A stretch of DNA of 64,000 bases from the NCBI RefSeq assembly GCF_003704105.1, contig NZ_QUOQ01000003.1, positions 602,088 through 666,087 of the forward strand, read 5' to 3'. This DNA comes from Brevundimonas lutea (GTDB lineage: Bacteria > Pseudomonadota > Alphaproteobacteria > Caulobacterales > Caulobacteraceae). Numbering within the stretch: position 1 is the first letter of the stretch; each line of letters starts with the position of its first letter. The translations under genes were made by a program, and so were the position numbers. Shown in pieces: positions 8,694 to 18,065 of the stretch. The notes under the pieces are model-generated. The model saw only the letters and a list, made by a program, of their open reading frames with translations, was not told the origin of the DNA and did not search any database.

Positions 8694-8967
8694 GACGACG
8701 CGCCTGGGCGGCGGCTGGCGCGGCCGCGCGAAGCTCTCCAACCTGCGACTGCGCCCAGTCCCGCAGCACGCCGCGCGGATAATAGGGCTTGCTCCGGATG
8801 TGCCGGCACGGTGGTCCGTTCCCTCCCGTCGACCACAGCCGCGCCAGTGTTTCCGGTCTCAGACGGATTCCGAACTGCGTCAGAAAAACCGAGGCCTCCT
8901 TCCTTGTCAGCAGATCGTCATCCCCGGCGTCTCCCGGCAAGCCGGCCATCTCGGCGGCGGGGATCAT
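8686..8967 (-). CDS. small helix-turn-helix DNA-binding protein
   Basis: 93 residues. DDLLTRKEASVFLTQFGIRL followed by ARLWSTGGNGPP and a PYYPRGVLRDWA tail is the MerR/excisionase-type layout common beside alphaproteobacterial trb modules. The ATG at 8967 overlaps the transglycosylase stop as ATGA, so I prefer it to the longer frame starting at 9039. Probably regulates or helps excise the element; role inferred. Confidence 0.72.
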   Translation of the reverse strand: MIPAAEMAGLPGDAGDDDLLTRKEASVFLTQFGIRLRPETLARLWSTGGNGPPCRHIRSKPYYPRGVLRDWAQSQVGELRAAAPAAAQARRHG

Positions 8968-9566
8968 CGGACCGTCTCCGACGACAGGCACTGCGGGGCG
9001 ACGCGAACGCTGCGTCCAGCCGCCAGGGCCAGGTAGCATTCGACGACACGGGCGACGTAGGTCCGGGTCTCCTCGATCTCCGGAATGCGCCCCAGTCGGG
9101 CGACACGCCCGGGACCCGCATTATAGGCCGCCAGAGCCAGCCTGAGGTCGCCGAACCGCAGCAGTTGCCGCGCCAGATAATCGGCGCCGCCCATGAGGTT
9201 CTGCTCGATGTCGAAGCGATCGACGACACCGAGCTCATCCGCCGTCGCCGGCATCAGCTGCGTCAGGCCGCCGGCGCCGGCCGATGAAATGGCGTCGGCC
9301 CGATAGGCGGATTCCACGACGATCAGGGCATGCAGCAGTTTCTCGTCCAGCCCATGTCGATCCGCGGCCCGGCCGATGGCGTCCATATAGGGCTGGGACA
9401 GGGCTGCGAGCCTCGGCGGATCCGCTTTCGCCTCCGCCAGGCCGATCTCGACCGGACGGCCGAACAGATCGCCGCCGGCGTCGCCCCAGTCGATCGTCTG
9501 CGCGCACGCGGATGTCGCGCCGACGCAGATCATGGCCGCCGTCGCGGCCGCAAAAGTCCTCACCAT
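8964..9566 (-). CDS. VirB1/TrbN-like lytic transglycosylase
   Basis: 200 residues with an N-terminal signal peptide ending near ACAQ. SLT domain: catalytic glutamate in LIVVESAYRADAISSAGAGG, then GLTQLMPATA and LALAAYNAGPGRV. Acts in the periplasm, opening peptidoglycan for the conjugation channel. Overlaps traF upstream by seven bases and the HTH gene downstream by four, so it belongs to the same operon. Confidence 0.9.
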   Translation of the reverse strand: MVRTFAAATAAMICVGATSACAQTIDWGDAGGDLFGRPVEIGLAEAKADPPRLAALSQPYMDAIGRAADRHGLDEKLLHALIVVESAYRADAISSAGAGGLTQLMPATADELGVVDRFDIEQNLMGGADYLARQLLRFGDLRLALAAYNAGPGRVARLGRIPEIEETRTYVARVVECYLALAAGRSVRVAPQCLSSETVR

Positions 9567-10072
9567 GTCAGGGTCTCCCGAAACACCCCGTCCAGGTCCG
9601 ACACGCGGACGGGTCCGAAATAGCGGCTGTCGAAACTGCCGGGCGTGTCACCGAGCAGGAACACCTCGTCTGGTTGGAGGCGCCGACACCCGCGCCACTG
9701 GATCAGGTCCGCGCCCCGCCGATCCGAGGCCAGGACGACGACCCGTCGCCCGTCGATTTCGACGGTGTCGCCGATCCGGCAGACCGGGTCGCCGGCGACC
9801 CCCGCCGCCCGCTTAAGCAGCCGGATTTCGGCGGGCAGTCCGAGGCTGGCGAGATAGGGTCGTGCGTCCGCCGGTTGGGGGATGGCGACCATGTCGCCGC
9901 GCCGCACGACGGCCGCCGGATCCCGGAGATAGAGGCCACGCGGCACGCTGGGGCTTTCATTGACGAGGGCGATATCCGGCGCGCTCTGGGCAGCGGCGCC
10001 GACGCCTGTCAGGACGACGGTCGCGACGGCCGGCAGGGTCCAGCGCCGACGGTCTTTATGGACGCGCGTCAC
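9560..10072 (-). CDS. traF: conjugative-transfer signal peptidase TraF (S26)
   Basis: 170 residues. S26 features: serine in NESPSVPRGLY near residue 40, lysine in RLLKRAAGVAGDPVC near 88, and the C-terminal box LLGDTPGSFDSRYFGPV. TraF peptidases mature the TrbC pilin and join its ends. One N-terminal hydrophobic helix anchors it in the inner membrane. Overlaps trbI by four bases. Confidence 0.9.
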   Translation of the reverse strand: MTRVHKDRRRWTLPAVATVVLTGVGAAAQSAPDIALVNESPSVPRGLYLRDPAAVVRRGDMVAIPQPADARPYLASLGLPAEIRLLKRAAGVAGDPVCRIGDTVEIDGRRVVVLASDRRGADLIQWRGCRRLQPDEVFLLGDTPGSFDSRYFGPVRVSDLDGVFRETLTW

Positions 10073-11199
10073 CGGTACGGCTCCATAATGAGGTCCCGCG
10101 TGATCATCACCCTCACCTGGGCCCCCGGCCTCAGGCGGATCGAGGGACGGACCTGCAGCTCCCGGTCCACCAGCCGTCCGCCGACCTGCGCCCCCTCTAT
10201 GGCCGCAGCGTCGCCTGCGTCACCCAACAGGCCCCCGCCCCTCTCCTCATTCCGGGCGACCTGTCCCAGGGTGGTGATGGCGCCCGCGAAGGCGGTCCCG
10301 ATCACAAGCGGCAAAAGCCGCCGATCGACCCGGCCCCGAACCCCCACGGCGCCCTGGGCGTCCACACCCGGCTCTTCGCCCAGCAGCAAGCTCTTGCCGT
10401 TCGGCAGGATCAGACGGTCCCAGACGAGAAACGCACGACGCTCACCATAGGCGCTCTCGCCTTCATGCCGCCCGATCAGGCGCGCCCCCTGGGGAACAAC
10501 GAGATGCCGGCCGCTGACGGTGTCGAACACATCCTGGGACACGGTCGCGACCACCGGTCCCGCCCGCTCGGTATCCACTCCGGTCAGCAGGACAGCGGGG
10601 ATGATCGCGCCCGCCTTCACCTCATAGGGCGAGAGCGGCGCCACCAGGGCGTGACCGCTGTACATGGCGCCGAGATCGGCGAGGTCGGCGCGCTTTTCGG
10701 GCGCGACGCTCAAGGCCGCGGGCGCCGCGACGTCCCGGTCATCCTCGAAGAACAGGGCCGAGCGCGCCGCCAGCTGCCGCGACGACGGCGCCGGATTCGC
10801 GACACGATGGAGCGGCGGTGCGCGGGTCATGGGCGCGGACGGCGCGTCCGATCCGTCGCCCGTCCCGCTCTCGGGCCGTCCGCGCGGTTCCGGCAGCCGG
10901 TCGTAGGTCGCCGGCTGATCGGTCACAGCCTCGGAAGGCCTGACAGGTCCGCGGGACGGGTCGTCATGCGCCTCGGCGGCGCGCAGCCGGGCCGCGGCGC
11001 GAAGGTCCGGCTGAACGACGAAGGCCCAGGCCAGGGAGCCGGACAGGAGCACCACGCCCCCGATCACAATGACCCGCACCACGGACTTGCGCAGCCGCGT
11101 GGCGGGCGGCGGCGGCGCTCGCAAGGAGAGGTCCGGCGGCGGCGTTTTGGCCGGAGCCTCCTTCGCCTCCGCGCGAATGTCCGTCGGGGCCCCGGTCAC
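10069..11199 (-). CDS. trbI: conjugal transfer protein TrbI (VirB10-like)
   Basis: 376 residues. Pro-rich cytoplasmic N terminus, one membrane helix (VVRVIVIGGVVLLSGSLAWA, about residues 41-60), a periplasmic linker and a C-terminal VirB10 domain (AVLLTGVDTERAGPVVA, HLVVPQGARLIGRHEG, DRLILPNGKSL). It spans inner to outer membrane in the channel core. GTG start overlapping the trbG stop (GTGA). Confidence 0.93.
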   Translation of the reverse strand: MTGAPTDIRAEAKEAPAKTPPPDLSLRAPPPPATRLRKSVVRVIVIGGVVLLSGSLAWAFVVQPDLRAAARLRAAEAHDDPSRGPVRPSEAVTDQPATYDRLPEPRGRPESGTGDGSDAPSAPMTRAPPLHRVANPAPSSRQLAARSALFFEDDRDVAAPAALSVAPEKRADLADLGAMYSGHALVAPLSPYEVKAGAIIPAVLLTGVDTERAGPVVATVSQDVFDTVSGRHLVVPQGARLIGRHEGESAYGERRAFLVWDRLILPNGKSLLLGEEPGVDAQGAVGVRGRVDRRLLPLVIGTAFAGAITTLGQVARNEERGGGLLGDAGDAAAIEGAQVGGRLVDRELQVRPSIRLRPGAQVRVMITRDLIMEPYR

Positions 11200-12203
11200 C
11201 GTCCGCGCCCCGGCACACGACGAAGGCGAACCACCTGCTGATGCCGGTCGCCCAACCTCAATTCTGCGCGGTCGAACAGGCGATCGACGATGAATACACC
11301 CCCGGCCTGGCGATAATTGACCATCTGGGCCTCGCCATCCGGGGCGATGACGAACAGCGCAGGGGCTTCGTCCAGCCGGACCTCGGGATCGAAGGCCACG
11401 AAGGTGCGCCGGCCGTCATCGAACACGGCCGTTGGGGTCCACCGCGCCCGTCGCCCCCGAGGCTCGATGCTGTAGCGGGCGTTGATCGGACCCTCAGGGC
11501 GTACGACCGGATCCGGCATGGGGATCGGCTGATGGAACGTCGGGACAGGCCGAGGATTCAGGGCGTCCACATCCCAGGCCACGGCTGCATCGAAGTCGTC
11601 GACGCCGCCGCTGCTCAGGTCGACCAGATAGACCCGGCCGCTGGTCGTGAGGACGAGGTTGGTCTCCAGCCCGCTTTCCAGCGGCTTGATCAGGACGTGG
11701 GCCCGGACCGTCCCGCCCGCGCCCGAGGTCGTCTCGCCGATCTGCCAGCGCACGGTGTCGCCGGCCGCCTTCGAAACCAGGGTCTCGCCCGCGCCGAGCG
11801 TCAGGGTCGTCACGCGCAAGGGCGCGGTCCGCACGGGATAGACCCGGCCTGGCGCCCAGCCGAAAACCCTCACCCCGCCCACGACCGCATCTTTGTCCGA
11901 CGCCGATCCGGCGCCAACTTCAGGGACGCTTCCGGGCAGCTGCGCCGTCGGAACCTCGATAAGCGGCGTCCAGGAGCCCGGGACCGGAGACGCGGCCACG
12001 GCCTGCGCATAGGACACGCTCCGGTCTTCCGTCGTGAAGGCGGGAAGCACGACCGGGGCGGAGCCGGCCAGTTCGGGCGCCGAGGCCGTCTCGAAGACAT
12101 CTGACGGCATCGCCGCAATGGGCGGTTCCTCACCACGAAAGGTCGCGCAGGCGGCCAGCTGCAGTCCGGCCAACGCCGGCATCAGGAAGCGTCGGGGGTC
12201 CAT
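11196..12203 (-). CDS. trbG: conjugal transfer protein TrbG (VirB9-like)
   Basis: 335 residues from the ATG at 12203. The N terminus carries a lipobox-like LAGLQLAAC, fitting an outer-membrane-complex lipoprotein. C-terminal VirB9/CagX domain: WQIGETTSG, VLIKPLESGLETNLVLTT, RWTPTAVFDDGRRTFVAF. The open frame upstream of this ATG lies inside trbF and is a shadow. Overlaps trbF by 22 bases. Confidence 0.92.
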   Translation of the reverse strand: MDPRRFLMPALAGLQLAACATFRGEEPPIAAMPSDVFETASAPELAGSAPVVLPAFTTEDRSVSYAQAVAASPVPGSWTPLIEVPTAQLPGSVPEVGAGSASDKDAVVGGVRVFGWAPGRVYPVRTAPLRVTTLTLGAGETLVSKAAGDTVRWQIGETTSGAGGTVRAHVLIKPLESGLETNLVLTTSGRVYLVDLSSGGVDDFDAAVAWDVDALNPRPVPTFHQPIPMPDPVVRPEGPINARYSIEPRGRRARWTPTAVFDDGRRTFVAFDPEVRLDEAPALFVIAPDGEAQMVNYRQAGGVFIVDRLFDRAELRLGDRHQQVVRLRRVPGRGR

Positions 12204-12871
12204 GAGATATCCTCGATCTTCAGTCCAAGGGGGTTCTTCATCAATTCGGCCTCCGTGCGCGGCGCCTGCCGGCCGGTGGTGATGAGGGCGCGCCAGCGCT
12301 CGGCGCCGGCCTGCTGGCCGTTGATGAACCGGGTCTCGCGCCACTGCAGGTCGTAGGTCCGTTCCGAGCGTCGGACGACGTTCAGCACCTCGACATTGAT
12401 CGCCTCGCGTCCGACCTCGGCGAAGGGGTCGTGGGCCGCCGCCCAGGCGTTCAGAAAAGACGCCGCGCCGGGTGTGAGAAGGTCGTAGGCCCGGAGCCAG
12501 TTCTGACGGATGACGATCGGATCGATCGACTTGGACCGGACATCCCGGATCCATCCGGCGAGGGCGTGGCCGACCTGCGCCTCGGTGGGTTCGTAGCGGC
12601 CCCCGATAGCCGTAATCCTCTGTGTCTCGCCAAGATCGGACACCTCGACCACGAAGGGTTTGACGACGGAACGCTCGGCCTGGACCCACCACCCCGCGGC
12701 CAGGAAGCCGGCGAGGACGAGATTGGCGACGGCGATTCGCCGCCAGGCGCGGGCGTGCGCCAGGGTGAGCCCCATGCGGTCGTCCCAGACCTGGCCGGCC
12801 CGCTGGTAGGGCGTGGTCTCGGGAGCGGAGGATCTAACGCGGCGCGGCCTGAAGAAGGGATGCATGCTCAA
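12182..12871 (-). CDS. trbF: conjugal transfer protein TrbF (VirB8-like)
   Basis: 229 residues. The basic N terminus is followed by WDDRMGLTLAHARAWRRIA and one membrane helix (about residues 50-68), then the NTF2-like periplasmic VirB8 fold with YDLQWRETRFINGQQ and a final LKIEDISWTPDAS. Inner-membrane scaffold of the secretion channel. Its ATG overlaps the trbL stop. Confidence 0.92.
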   Translation of the reverse strand: MSMHPFFRPRRVRSSAPETTPYQRAGQVWDDRMGLTLAHARAWRRIAVANLVLAGFLAAGWWVQAERSVVKPFVVEVSDLGETQRITAIGGRYEPTEAQVGHALAGWIRDVRSKSIDPIVIRQNWLRAYDLLTPGAASFLNAWAAAHDPFAEVGREAINVEVLNVVRRSERTYDLQWRETRFINGQQAGAERWRALITTGRQAPRTEAELMKNPLGLKIEDISWTPDAS

Positions 12872-14253
12872 CGCTCCTCGGTCCTGAGCGTGGGGGACAG
12901 GACGCCGCTGCTTTCGGCGGCCGGCATGAGGCCTCGTCCGGCGTTGGCGACGAAGAAGGCCTGGAGCGCGGCCGGCCGCCCGCCCTGGCGCGCGCCTGAG
13001 GCGTCCGCCCCGCCGGCCGCGCGATGGAAGTCGCTTCGGGCCGCCCGCGCCTCACGGTCGATGACGGCCGCCGGCCGGGCCGGCGGGGTCGCCCCCATGG
13101 CCGAACCGGGGTCGTCTCCCCCGCTCGACGGCGCCGTGTAGGGCGGCGCCCACGCCGCGCTGGGTTCGGCCACCCCGCCGCGCGTCCCGGCGTGCGGCGA
13201 TGGGCGCGCGACGGCCAATGATCGATTGTCGTTGGTCGGGCGAGGCGGCGGCGATCCGCCAGGTCTCGGGCCCATGGGTGAGGGGTCTGTCGGTCCCGGC
13301 CTCGATGACCCCATGCCGGCGGCCGCGCGCGCCGGCCCGGCCAGGCGCGCTGCGGCGCCGGAGCCGACCGCCCCCGCTCCGGCCACCGCAGCGGCGCCCA
13401 GGGCCGCCGCTCCGCCGACGGCCAGGCCCCCCGTGGTCGCCGCACCCGCGCCGAGGGCCGGACCGCCCGTCACCAGGGCCGCGGCCAGGTTGGGGATGAA
13501 GATCGCCAGCATGGCCAGCAGGATCGAGGCCACCAGGATGCTGAGGGCCTCGTAGATGTCCGGATTGGCCGAAGGCTGCAGCTGGTCGAAGATCGTCCGG
13601 GCGCCCGAGACGACGATGGCCAGGGCCAGGACCTTCAGCCCCGAGGAGACCACATAGCCGAGCGGTCGTTCGGCCAGAAAGGCGGACTTCGACCAGATGC
13701 CGAAGGGCAGGAGGACGAAGCCGGCCAGGGTGACGATCTTGAACTCCAGCAGGGCCACGATGATCTGCAGCGCCAGCACGGCGAAGACCAGCATGATCCC
13801 GACCATGGCCAGGCCGAGGATCATGGCGTCGGTCATGTTGCCCACGATATCGAGCGGATTGCCGACCGGCGCCGGGGTCTCGCCGAGCGCCTTCACGATT
13901 TCCCAGCCCTGGGCGAGGACCGCGCCCGGATTGAGGAAGTCGGCGCGGTCGAGCGAGCCGCCGCCCGCCGTCAGCCCCAGCTCGATGAATCCTGCGTAGA
14001 GGGTCTCGGACAGCCGCTGCCAGTCGTTCACCAGCCAGGCGAAGACGCCGATCAGCAGCACCTTGCCGAAACCCGAGGCCAGGACCTCCCGGTTGGATGA
14101 CAGGGCCCACTGGATGCCGGTCAGGGCCACGACCAGGGCGATCATCAGGCCGAACACGCCGTTGACCGAGCCCTGGAGGGCGTCGAAGCCCGCCGAGATG
14201 GTGTTGGAGAACACCACCATCAGCTCATTGGGGGTTTGCACGCCGACCGACAT
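12868..14253 (-). CDS. trbL: P-type conjugal transfer protein TrbL (VirB6-like)
   Basis: 461 residues. The N-terminal half has several membrane helices (FGLMIALVVALTGIQWAL, MVGIMLVFAVLALQIIVALL, ILVASILLAMLAIFIPNLAAAL) and the family motif PFGIWSKSAFLAERPLG. The C-terminal about 170 residues are Gly/Ala/Pro-rich and low complexity. Polytopic inner-membrane channel component. Starts 11 bases after trbJ. Confidence 0.92.
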   Translation of the reverse strand: MSVGVQTPNELMVVFSNTISAGFDALQGSVNGVFGLMIALVVALTGIQWALSSNREVLASGFGKVLLIGVFAWLVNDWQRLSETLYAGFIELGLTAGGGSLDRADFLNPGAVLAQGWEIVKALGETPAPVGNPLDIVGNMTDAMILGLAMVGIMLVFAVLALQIIVALLEFKIVTLAGFVLLPFGIWSKSAFLAERPLGYVVSSGLKVLALAIVVSGARTIFDQLQPSANPDIYEALSILVASILLAMLAIFIPNLAAALVTGGPALGAGAATTGGLAVGGAAALGAAAVAGAGAVGSGAAARLAGPARAAAGMGSSRPGPTDPSPMGPRPGGSPPPRPTNDNRSLAVARPSPHAGTRGGVAEPSAAWAPPYTAPSSGGDDPGSAMGATPPARPAAVIDREARAARSDFHRAAGGADASGARQGGRPAALQAFFVANAGRGLMPAAESSGVLSPTLRTEER

Positions 14254-14264
14254 GGCCCGCCTCC

Positions 14265-15005
14265 TCAGTCGCCCGCGTGCGGAAGGGGATCGAACATCGG
14301 AGCGGAGGGCGCGCCTCCCGAGCCCGACCAGCGCCGACGCCGCGCCTCTTCCGCCGTCACCCGGTCGGCCGCCTCCCGCGCGGTCGCCTCGGCCATGAGC
14401 CGGGACTGGGCGAGCATGATGGTGCGCAGAGCGGTCAGGTCCTCGGCCAGGACCGCCAGCATCTGGTTGGTCGACTGCACCGCCGCCGTCTGGCCGGCCG
14501 CGGCCTGGCTGGCCGCGAGCGCGCCCCCCAGCCGTCTCTCCCGGCCGCGACCCAGGCGCTCGAGTTCCGCCGCTGTCCGGGCGACGTCCTCGGCGGTGCG
14601 GCGGGCGGTCTGGGTTCGCGCTCCTCCCTGAGCCAGAAGTCGCTCCAGGTCCGCCCCGGACAGGTCCTCCGGATAGAGGTCCCGGAACTGGCGCTCGAGC
14701 CCGTCCGCCGACGCCGCGATGCCGCGGGCCGTGCGGGCGAGCTCCGCCATGTCCCGGAGCGCTTCGCTGTTCTCCGCCAGATGGCTGTAGGGCGAGGCCG
14801 CAAGGCCGCGCGCCTCATTGGCGAGGCTCTCGAGCTGTCTCGCCGTCTGCAGCAGACTGGTGGCGTGATTGGTCGGGTCCACCACCACCAGCTGGGCGGC
14901 GACCGGTCCGGCCGCCCCGAGCCCGACCGAGAGGACGATGGCGCAGAGCGCGGCCCTATTCCGCGGCGAGCGGGCGCTCGAAGGCGTCGAAAACGGCGTC
15001 GACAT
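14265..15005 (-). CDS. trbJ: P-type conjugal transfer protein TrbJ (VirB5-like)
   Basis: 246 residues. Signal peptide (AALCAIVLSVGLGAAGPVAA) then VVVDPTNHATSLLQTARQLE, the classic TrbJ opening, and long helical heptad-like segments. A minor pilus-tip or adhesin subunit in the periplasm. The start overlaps the trbE end by 50 bases, unusually long, but it is the only one that gives a complete signal peptide. No trbK entry-exclusion gene follows. Confidence 0.9.
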   Translation of the reverse strand: MSTPFSTPSSARSPRNRAALCAIVLSVGLGAAGPVAAQLVVVDPTNHATSLLQTARQLESLANEARGLAASPYSHLAENSEALRDMAELARTARGIAASADGLERQFRDLYPEDLSGADLERLLAQGGARTQTARRTAEDVARTAAELERLGRGRERRLGGALAASQAAAGQTAAVQSTNQMLAVLAEDLTALRTIMLAQSRLMAEATAREAADRVTAEEARRRRWSGSGGAPSAPMFDPLPHAGD

Positions 15006-17379
15006 GATGCACTCCCTTGGCTTTGAGGAATTCGCGCGCGAACCGGTCCGTCCCGGTTCGCGCGAGGATGTCGTCGATGAGGGTCTGGTCCTCGGGCGCG
15101 CCCGAGCCGCACAGGGCCAGCGCCGCGCCGGTGAGACGCAGGTCGAACAGCCGCCGACCTCGGGGCTGGCGCCAGTAGTAGGATCGCTTGGGCGTGGCGT
15201 AGGCGATCAGCTCCAGCTGCCGCCGGTTCAGGCCGAAGCCCTCGTAGAGACGACGGGAGCCCGGTTCGAGCGCGCGCGAATTGGGCAGGAAGACCTGGGT
15301 CGGGCAGCTTTCGATCAGGCTCGCCGCGATGGGCGATGAAGCCACATCGTCCAGGCTCTGGGTGGCGAAGACCACGGCCACCCGCTTCTTGCGCAGGGTC
15401 TTGAGCCACTCCCGGATCTTGGCGGCGAAGGCGGTCTCGCCGAGGAACAGCCAGGCCTCGTCGAGAATCAGCAGCGTCGGCCGTCCATCGAAGTCCCGCT
15501 CCAGATGACGGAACAGCGCCGACAGCACCGGCGCCACGGCCGAGGGCGTGGCCATCAGGCTTTCCAGCTCGAAGGTGTCGAAGCGGCTCGCCGCGACCGA
15601 GCCGCCCTCCCCGTCCAGCAGCGCTCCGTGCGGGCCCTTCAGGGTCAACGGCTCGAGGGCGGCCGCGACGGCCCTGTCCTGCACCAGGGCGCAGAACACA
15701 GACAGGGTGCGTTGGTCCGCCGGCGCCTCGGCCAGGGCGGTCAGCGCCGACCAGATCTCCTCCCTCACCCGCGGCGTCGGCTCCAGTCCGGCCAGCCGTA
15801 CGGTCTCGGAGATCCATTCGGACGCCCAGGCCCGCTCGGCCTCCTCGTCGATCCTCGCCAGCGGCTTCAGCGAGAAGGCGGCTCCCGGCTCCAGCGCCCG
15901 CCAGCATCCGCCGGCGGCCAGGGTGGCGGCGCGGGCCGATCGGCCCTTGTCGAAGAAGACCACCCGGGCCGCGGGATAGCGGAACCACTGCAGCGCCAGG
16001 AAGGACAGGAGCGCGCTCTTGCCCGACCCGGTCGGCCCGATGACCAGGGCGTGGCCGACATCGCCCACATGAAGCACCAGCCGGAAGGGCGTCGAGCCGG
16101 TGGTCCGCGCCGTGGCGAGGGGCGGACCGTCAAGGGCGAGATCGCCTTCCGGTCCGGCCCAGACCGCAGAGACCGGAAGAAGGTCGGCCAGGTTGAGGGT
16201 GGACACCAGGGGACGTCGCACATCGGCGTAGGGCTCTCCCGGCAGGGAGCCGAGCCAGGCCTCGACCGCGTTCAGGTCCTCGATCCGCGCCACCAGCCCT
16301 TGGGCGTTGAGCGCGGCCTCCACGGCGCGCGCCTTGGCCGAGGCCCCCGCCTCGGTGGGGTCCAGCACCGTGACCGTCAGGGTCAGATAGCCGAAGGCGC
16401 AGCTCTCGGCGCCCAGCGCCGCCAGGGCCCCGTCGCATTCCTCGGTCTTGGAGGCCGCGTCGGTGTCGAGAAGGGGAATCTCCTCCTTGGTGATCGCCTC
16501 CCTGAGCAGGACCCCGACGCCCTTGCGCTTGGCGAACCAGCGCTTCCTCAATCGAACGATCTCCCGCTCGGCATCGGGCTTGTCGAGACCGATCCAGCGC
16601 GCCGTCCACCGATAGGCAAACGGCAGGGCGCCGAGCGCGTCCAGCAAGCCCGGCTGGGTCGAGGCCGGCAGGCCGCGCACCGACACCACCTGGAGCCACT
16701 GGTCGCCAAGCCTCGGCGAGACCCCGCCCGTCAGTCCCGCGTCGGCCAGCAGGCCGTCCAGAAACATGGGGCGCTCGGGCGCCGCGATCGTCACCGACCG
16801 CGTCGAGACGCAGTCGTGAAGCCAGGTGAGCAGGTCGCCGTCCCCGAGCGGCGCGATCTCCGGCAGGGCGTCGGACAGGAGATCGAACACGGTCGCCGCC
16901 TCGCGGGTGAAGGCGGCCAGGGCCTGGCGCCAGTCGGCGCCGGTCCGCGCCAGGCCGTCGAACAGCCAGCGCTCCAGGCGTCGGGTCTCGTCGGCGGGCG
17001 CCAGCCAGGTCAGGGCCAGGCGGAAATCGGTCTCGTAGGCCGGCTCGGCGCTGTCGAAGCGCTCGCGGCGCTCGGCGTCCACCAGCCAGGCCACGTCCAG
17101 ATCGAAGTCGCTTTCGGGATAGGGCGCCGCCCGCCGCCGGCGCGCCTCCACATGCAGGCACCAGCCCGTGCCCAGCCGCCGCAGGGCGTTGTTGAGGCGC
17201 GCCCGGACCGCCATCAGCTCGTCCTCGGTCGAGGACTCCAGATCGGGACCGCGAAACCGAAACCCCGTCGTGAAGGCGCCGTCCTTGTTGAGCACCACGC
17301 CCGGCGCCACCAGGGCCGCCCAGGGCAGATGATCCGCGAGGGCGGCGGGTCGACGGCGCGTGTCCTCGAGAAAGCGCAT
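14956..17379 (-). CDS. trbE: conjugal transfer ATPase TrbE (VirB4-like)
   Basis: 807 residues from MRFLEDTRRRPAALADHLPW; the frame upstream of that ATG is a trbD shadow. VirB4 family: N-terminal CagE-type domain, Walker A IGPTGSGKSALLSFLALQ, Walker B PTLLILDEAWLFLGE, and VVFATQSLDDVASSPIA. Powers pilus assembly and substrate transfer at the inner membrane. Starts five bases after trbD. Confidence 0.95.
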   Translation of the reverse strand: MRFLEDTRRRPAALADHLPWAALVAPGVVLNKDGAFTTGFRFRGPDLESSTEDELMAVRARLNNALRRLGTGWCLHVEARRRRAAPYPESDFDLDVAWLVDAERRERFDSAEPAYETDFRLALTWLAPADETRRLERWLFDGLARTGADWRQALAAFTREAATVFDLLSDALPEIAPLGDGDLLTWLHDCVSTRSVTIAAPERPMFLDGLLADAGLTGGVSPRLGDQWLQVVSVRGLPASTQPGLLDALGALPFAYRWTARWIGLDKPDAEREIVRLRKRWFAKRKGVGVLLREAITKEEIPLLDTDAASKTEECDGALAALGAESCAFGYLTLTVTVLDPTEAGASAKARAVEAALNAQGLVARIEDLNAVEAWLGSLPGEPYADVRRPLVSTLNLADLLPVSAVWAGPEGDLALDGPPLATARTTGSTPFRLVLHVGDVGHALVIGPTGSGKSALLSFLALQWFRYPAARVVFFDKGRSARAATLAAGGCWRALEPGAAFSLKPLARIDEEAERAWASEWISETVRLAGLEPTPRVREEIWSALTALAEAPADQRTLSVFCALVQDRAVAAALEPLTLKGPHGALLDGEGGSVAASRFDTFELESLMATPSAVAPVLSALFRHLERDFDGRPTLLILDEAWLFLGETAFAAKIREWLKTLRKKRVAVVFATQSLDDVASSPIAASLIESCPTQVFLPNSRALEPGSRRLYEGFGLNRRQLELIAYATPKRSYYWRQPRGRRLFDLRLTGAALALCGSGAPEDQTLIDDILARTGTDRFAREFLKAKGVHHVDAVFDAFERPLAAE

Positions 17380-17384
17380 CCCCC

Positions 17385-17663
17385 TCACGCCCCCAGATGG
17401 CCGGGCAGAGCCAGGTGACGGCGCAGGACGTCGAAGAAGCGCCGGTCCGCCCGCGCCGCCCACAGGCCGACGGCGTGAGCCACCGCCCACCACAGCAGGC
17501 CCAGCCACCAGATGCGCAGGGCCAGGCCGAGCACCATGGCGATCGTGCCCATGGCGATGGCGTAGTCCCGGGGCATGCCCGCCATCAGCACGGGCTCGGC
17601 CAGGGCCTGGGCGACCGGAAGATCCCAGCCGTCCGGTCGGGCGTCGGGCGCGTTCCCAGGCAT
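17385..17663 (-). CDS. trbD: conjugal transfer protein TrbD (VirB3-like)
   Basis: 92 residues, ATG overlapping the trbC stop by one base (TGATG). The ALAEPVLMAGMPRDYAI segment and adjacent membrane helices (GTIAMVLGLALRIWWLGLLW) are typical of TrbD/VirB3. Inner-membrane partner of TrbE. The longer open frame that includes it is a trbC shadow. Confidence 0.88.
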   Translation of the reverse strand: MPGNAPDARPDGWDLPVAQALAEPVLMAGMPRDYAIAMGTIAMVLGLALRIWWLGLLWWAVAHAVGLWAARADRRFFDVLRRHLALPGHLGA

Positions 17664-17983
17664 CACCCGATCTCCACGCCGCCGGCGAAGCCGAAGAAGT
17701 CCAGGAAGAAGGTCGAGGCGGCGAAGGCGATCGACAGGCCGAACATGATGCCGAGCCCCCGGCGCATCGACGAGCCGTTCTCGCTCATGGCGATCCCCGC
17801 CCCGAAAATGACCACCGCCACCACGGCCGCCGCCTGGACCACCGGCCCGGTGATTGACTCGATCACCTGCTGCAGGGGCCCCTCCCAGGGCATGCCCGAG
17901 CCGCCCGCCAAAGCCGGCGCGGCCGCCATCAGGCCGCACGTCATCATCGCGCCGAAGAGCCGGCGCCCCTGTATCCGTCCCAT
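17663..17983 (-). CDS. trbC: TrbC/VirB2 family conjugal pilin
   Basis: 106 residues: a signal peptide (LFGAMMTCGLMAAAPALAGG) then two hydrophobic helices (VVQAAAVVAVVIFGAGIAMS and FGLSIAFAASTFFLDFFGFA). Major pilin, processed by TraF. It is separated from trbB by an unusual 443-base intergenic region, so it probably has its own promoter there. Confidence 0.9.
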   Translation of the reverse strand: MGRIQGRRLFGAMMTCGLMAAAPALAGGSGMPWEGPLQQVIESITGPVVQAAAVVAVVIFGAGIAMSENGSSMRRGLGIMFGLSIAFAASTFFLDFFGFAGGVEIG

Positions 17984-18065
17984 GTCTGGCTTCCCGTTGT
18001 TTCAGCGCTTCTCAGCGCGCCACGACTCAACGCAAGCAAATTCATCCACAGATTGTCAACAGTTC